From a virus, in the IMG/VR virus record IMGVR_UViG_3300019759_000016, positions 1-26,538 of that record: a stretch of DNA of 26,538 bases; one strand, given 5' to 3'. The translations under genes were made by a program, and so were the position numbers. Below the pieces are notes generated by a model. The model did not search any database. It had not been told where the DNA came from and saw only the letters and a list, made by a program, of their open reading frames with translations. Position 1 is the stretch's first letter; every line of letters starts with the position of its first letter. Below are positions 24,980 through 26,538 of this stretch, piece after piece.

Positions 24980-26538
24980 ATGGCAAAAATGAAAGAGCAT
25001 GAATTGCTAACGGTCTTGGGCGGAATGGTAAATGATGCTGTTTCAAATAAAGACAGGTTTATTTCTGAGAATGAAGAGCTACTACGTAGATATAAAGGTG
25101 AGCTTTACGGCAATGAAGTTCCAGGTAGATCTAGCGTTGTTGCTAATGATGTAAAAGATACTGTTGAATCTGACATGCCGTCACTGGTTAGGACTTTTTT
25201 GGGTTCTGGGCCTATCATGAAGTTTCAGCCTACAAATCCTTCTAATCAAGATGAAGTTGAAGAAGCAGAAGAGAAATCCGCCTACGTTGATTGGTTGATC
25301 AGAGGCCAGCAAGATTCTTTCCGTGTTCAGCATGGTTTCTTAAAAGACAATCTAATCCAAAAGATGGGTGTTCTAAAGTACTTCTTTGAGGAAACAAAGA
25401 ATACAGAAGAGCATTCATTTAAAGGTGTGGATCAGTTTGAGCTGCAAGAGATATTTGATTCGCTCAAGCAAGGATCAGGAGCCCGGACGGTAGAAATCAC
25501 ACAGCAGGATCAGCAGGTAGAAACAGGTGAGTTTGATATTACGTTTAAAGTAACTATCGAGCGCCAAGAAATAAAGATAATCGGCGTCCCTACTGAATCA
25601 TTCTTACTATCTCAAAACAGTTCTGATATTGATGAGGCTATTCTAGTTGGTGATGAGGTTTCTAAAACCAGAGGTGAACTTTTAGCTGAAGGTTTTAGTA
25701 GAAAAGAAGTTTCTCAGTTATCACAAGTAAGCTCAGACCCTAACGACAGATCAACAATGAATCAGATCCGCTTTGAAGATGAAGGAGGCGATGATGATCA
25801 GGAAGCGTTTAGACAGTGGGCCAATGAGTTAGTACAAATCCAGGATCTATATGTAAAGGTAGACTTTGATGGTGATGGAATAGCAGAGCGCCGTCATATT
25901 CAGAGATCTGGCGACGTTATATTGGTGAACGAAGCATTTGATCACGTGCCTTATGCTATGTCTTCAGCATTGCTAATGCCTCATAAAGCCATAGGTCAAG
26001 GAAGAGCTGAACAGGTCACAAAGACCGCTGCAATCAAGACGGCTCTACAAAGGCAAATGCTTGACAATGGATACATGGTTAATAATCCTAAATTTGGCGT
26101 CAATGCAAATGTAAATCTAGATGATGTGTTGTCTGACAAGATCGGCGGCGTTGTTAGGGTGAAAGGCGAAACAAACCCTGGGCAAAACGTATTTCCTTTT
26201 GCTGTTCCGTCAATCGCTCAAGAATCCTTATTGTTGTTACAACACATGGATCAGCTTAAAGCGGCCGCCGTTGGCACTCAGATGGCCTCGCAGGGACTTA
26301 ACGCAGATCAGATAGGCAAAGAGACAGCCACACGATTTGAAGGTGTTGAGCAGGCTGCTATGGCCAAGATAGAATTGGTTGCTCGTGTTATAGCTGAGGT
26401 GGGTTATAGAAAACTCTATACCGGTATAGCTTGGATGGTTACTCGATTTCAAGATACAGAAAGAGAGTTTAGCGTATTAGGCAAAGGTTTGAAGTCGAAT
26501 CCATCTAAATGGAAGTTTGATCACCAGCTGGTCAGTGA
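24980..26538 (+). CDS. Portal protein, 3' truncated by window edge
   Basis: Open to the last base, so at least 519 residues are present. Opening helices (FISENEELLRRYKGELYGNE) are followed by VKDTVESDMPSLVRTFLGSG, typical of podovirus portals. A middle clip-like region contains QDLYVKVDFDGDGIAERRHI and LMPHKAIGQGRAEQVTKTAA. A later helix bundle includes QIGKETATRFEGVEQAAMAK. It would form the dodecameric DNA channel bound by the terminase. Starts 1 bp after the terL stop. Confidence 0.9.
   Translation, partial: MAKMKEHELLTVLGGMVNDAVSNKDRFISENEELLRRYKGELYGNEVPGRSSVVANDVKDTVESDMPSLVRTFLGSGPIMKFQPTNPSNQDEVEEAEEKSAYVDWLIRGQQDSFRVQHGFLKDNLIQKMGVLKYFFEETKNTEEHSFKGVDQFELQEIFDSLKQGSGARTVEITQQDQQVETGEFDITFKVTIERQEIKIIGVPTESFLLSQNSSDIDEAILVGDEVSKTRGELLAEGFSRKEVSQLSQVSSDPNDRSTMNQIRFEDEGGDDDQEAFRQWANELVQIQDLYVKVDFDGDGIAERRHIQRSGDVILVNEAFDHVPYAMSSALLMPHKAIGQGRAEQVTKTAAIKTALQRQMLDNGYMVNNPKFGVNANVNLDDVLSDKIGGVVRVKGETNPGQNVFPFAVPSIAQESLLLLQHMDQLKAAAVGTQMASQGLNADQIGKETATRFEGVEQAAMAKIELVARVIAEVGYRKLYTGIAWMVTRFQDTEREFSVLGKGLKSNPSKWKFDHQLVS

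Overview
The window looks like a stretch of a tailed bacteriophage (or prophage) genome of a gammaproteobacterium. It has a P22/podovirus-like structural set: a virion protein at the left edge, a tailspike with a head-binding-like N-terminus, terminase small and large subunits, and a portal that runs off the right edge. It also has a lambdoid early core: SSB, lambda-Exo/YqaJ exonuclease and Erf annealing protein, a Cro-like repressor, O-like and P-like replication proteins, and NinG. Base composition is moderately AT-rich, with many ATA, AGA and AGG codons. No integrase, integron integrase or 16S gene is visible, so host and lifestyle are inferred. Marine-type Gammaproteobacteria are plausible because of the attC-like elements described below.

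Layout. 1-3.9 kb: end of a structural operon (virion protein, tailspike). 3.9-7.4 kb, minus strand: recombination operon (unknown 94-aa protein, Erf, Exo, SSB) followed by three single-gene modules separated by attC-like inverted-repeat elements, then a winged-helix-like protein and a zinc ribbon. 7.44-7.53 kb: divergent promoters with overlapping -35 boxes. 7.5-9.8 kb, plus strand: Cro-like repressor and a chain of small early genes. 9.8-10.98 kb: a protein-free block of about 1.2 kb with terminators, promoters, a candidate sRNA, a tRNA-like structure on a 24-bp stem, a tRNA with CAU anticodon and another structured stretch. 10.98-14.3 kb: clamp-like protein, O-like, P-like, accessory genes, NinG. 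14.3-17.3 kb: a 15-bp-periodic pentapeptide protein and many very small proteins, again with attC-like elements, ending in a YopX-like protein. 17.3-19.4 kb: lysis region (M15-type endolysin, holin-like and several overlapping small membrane proteins). 19.6-21.4 kb: Rha-like regulator under its own promoter and operator, a further attC-like module and small zinc-binding proteins. 21.4-21.5 kb: an isolated 21-codon basic peptide gene with its own promoter and terminator. 21.5-26.5 kb: late structural/packaging operon.

How it fits together. The divergent promoter at 7.5 kb would drive recombination functions leftward and replication functions rightward. The lysis and packaging genes follow to the right. 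The least ordinary aspects are (i) small accessory genes laid out like integron gene cassettes, with stop codons inside a YATAAC box and folded repeats between genes; (ii) the multi-element noncoding RNA block around the tRNA; and (iii) a small family of promoters with identical spacing (TTGCAA/T, 16 bp, TACAAT/TACATT), each overlapped by its own inverted repeat.
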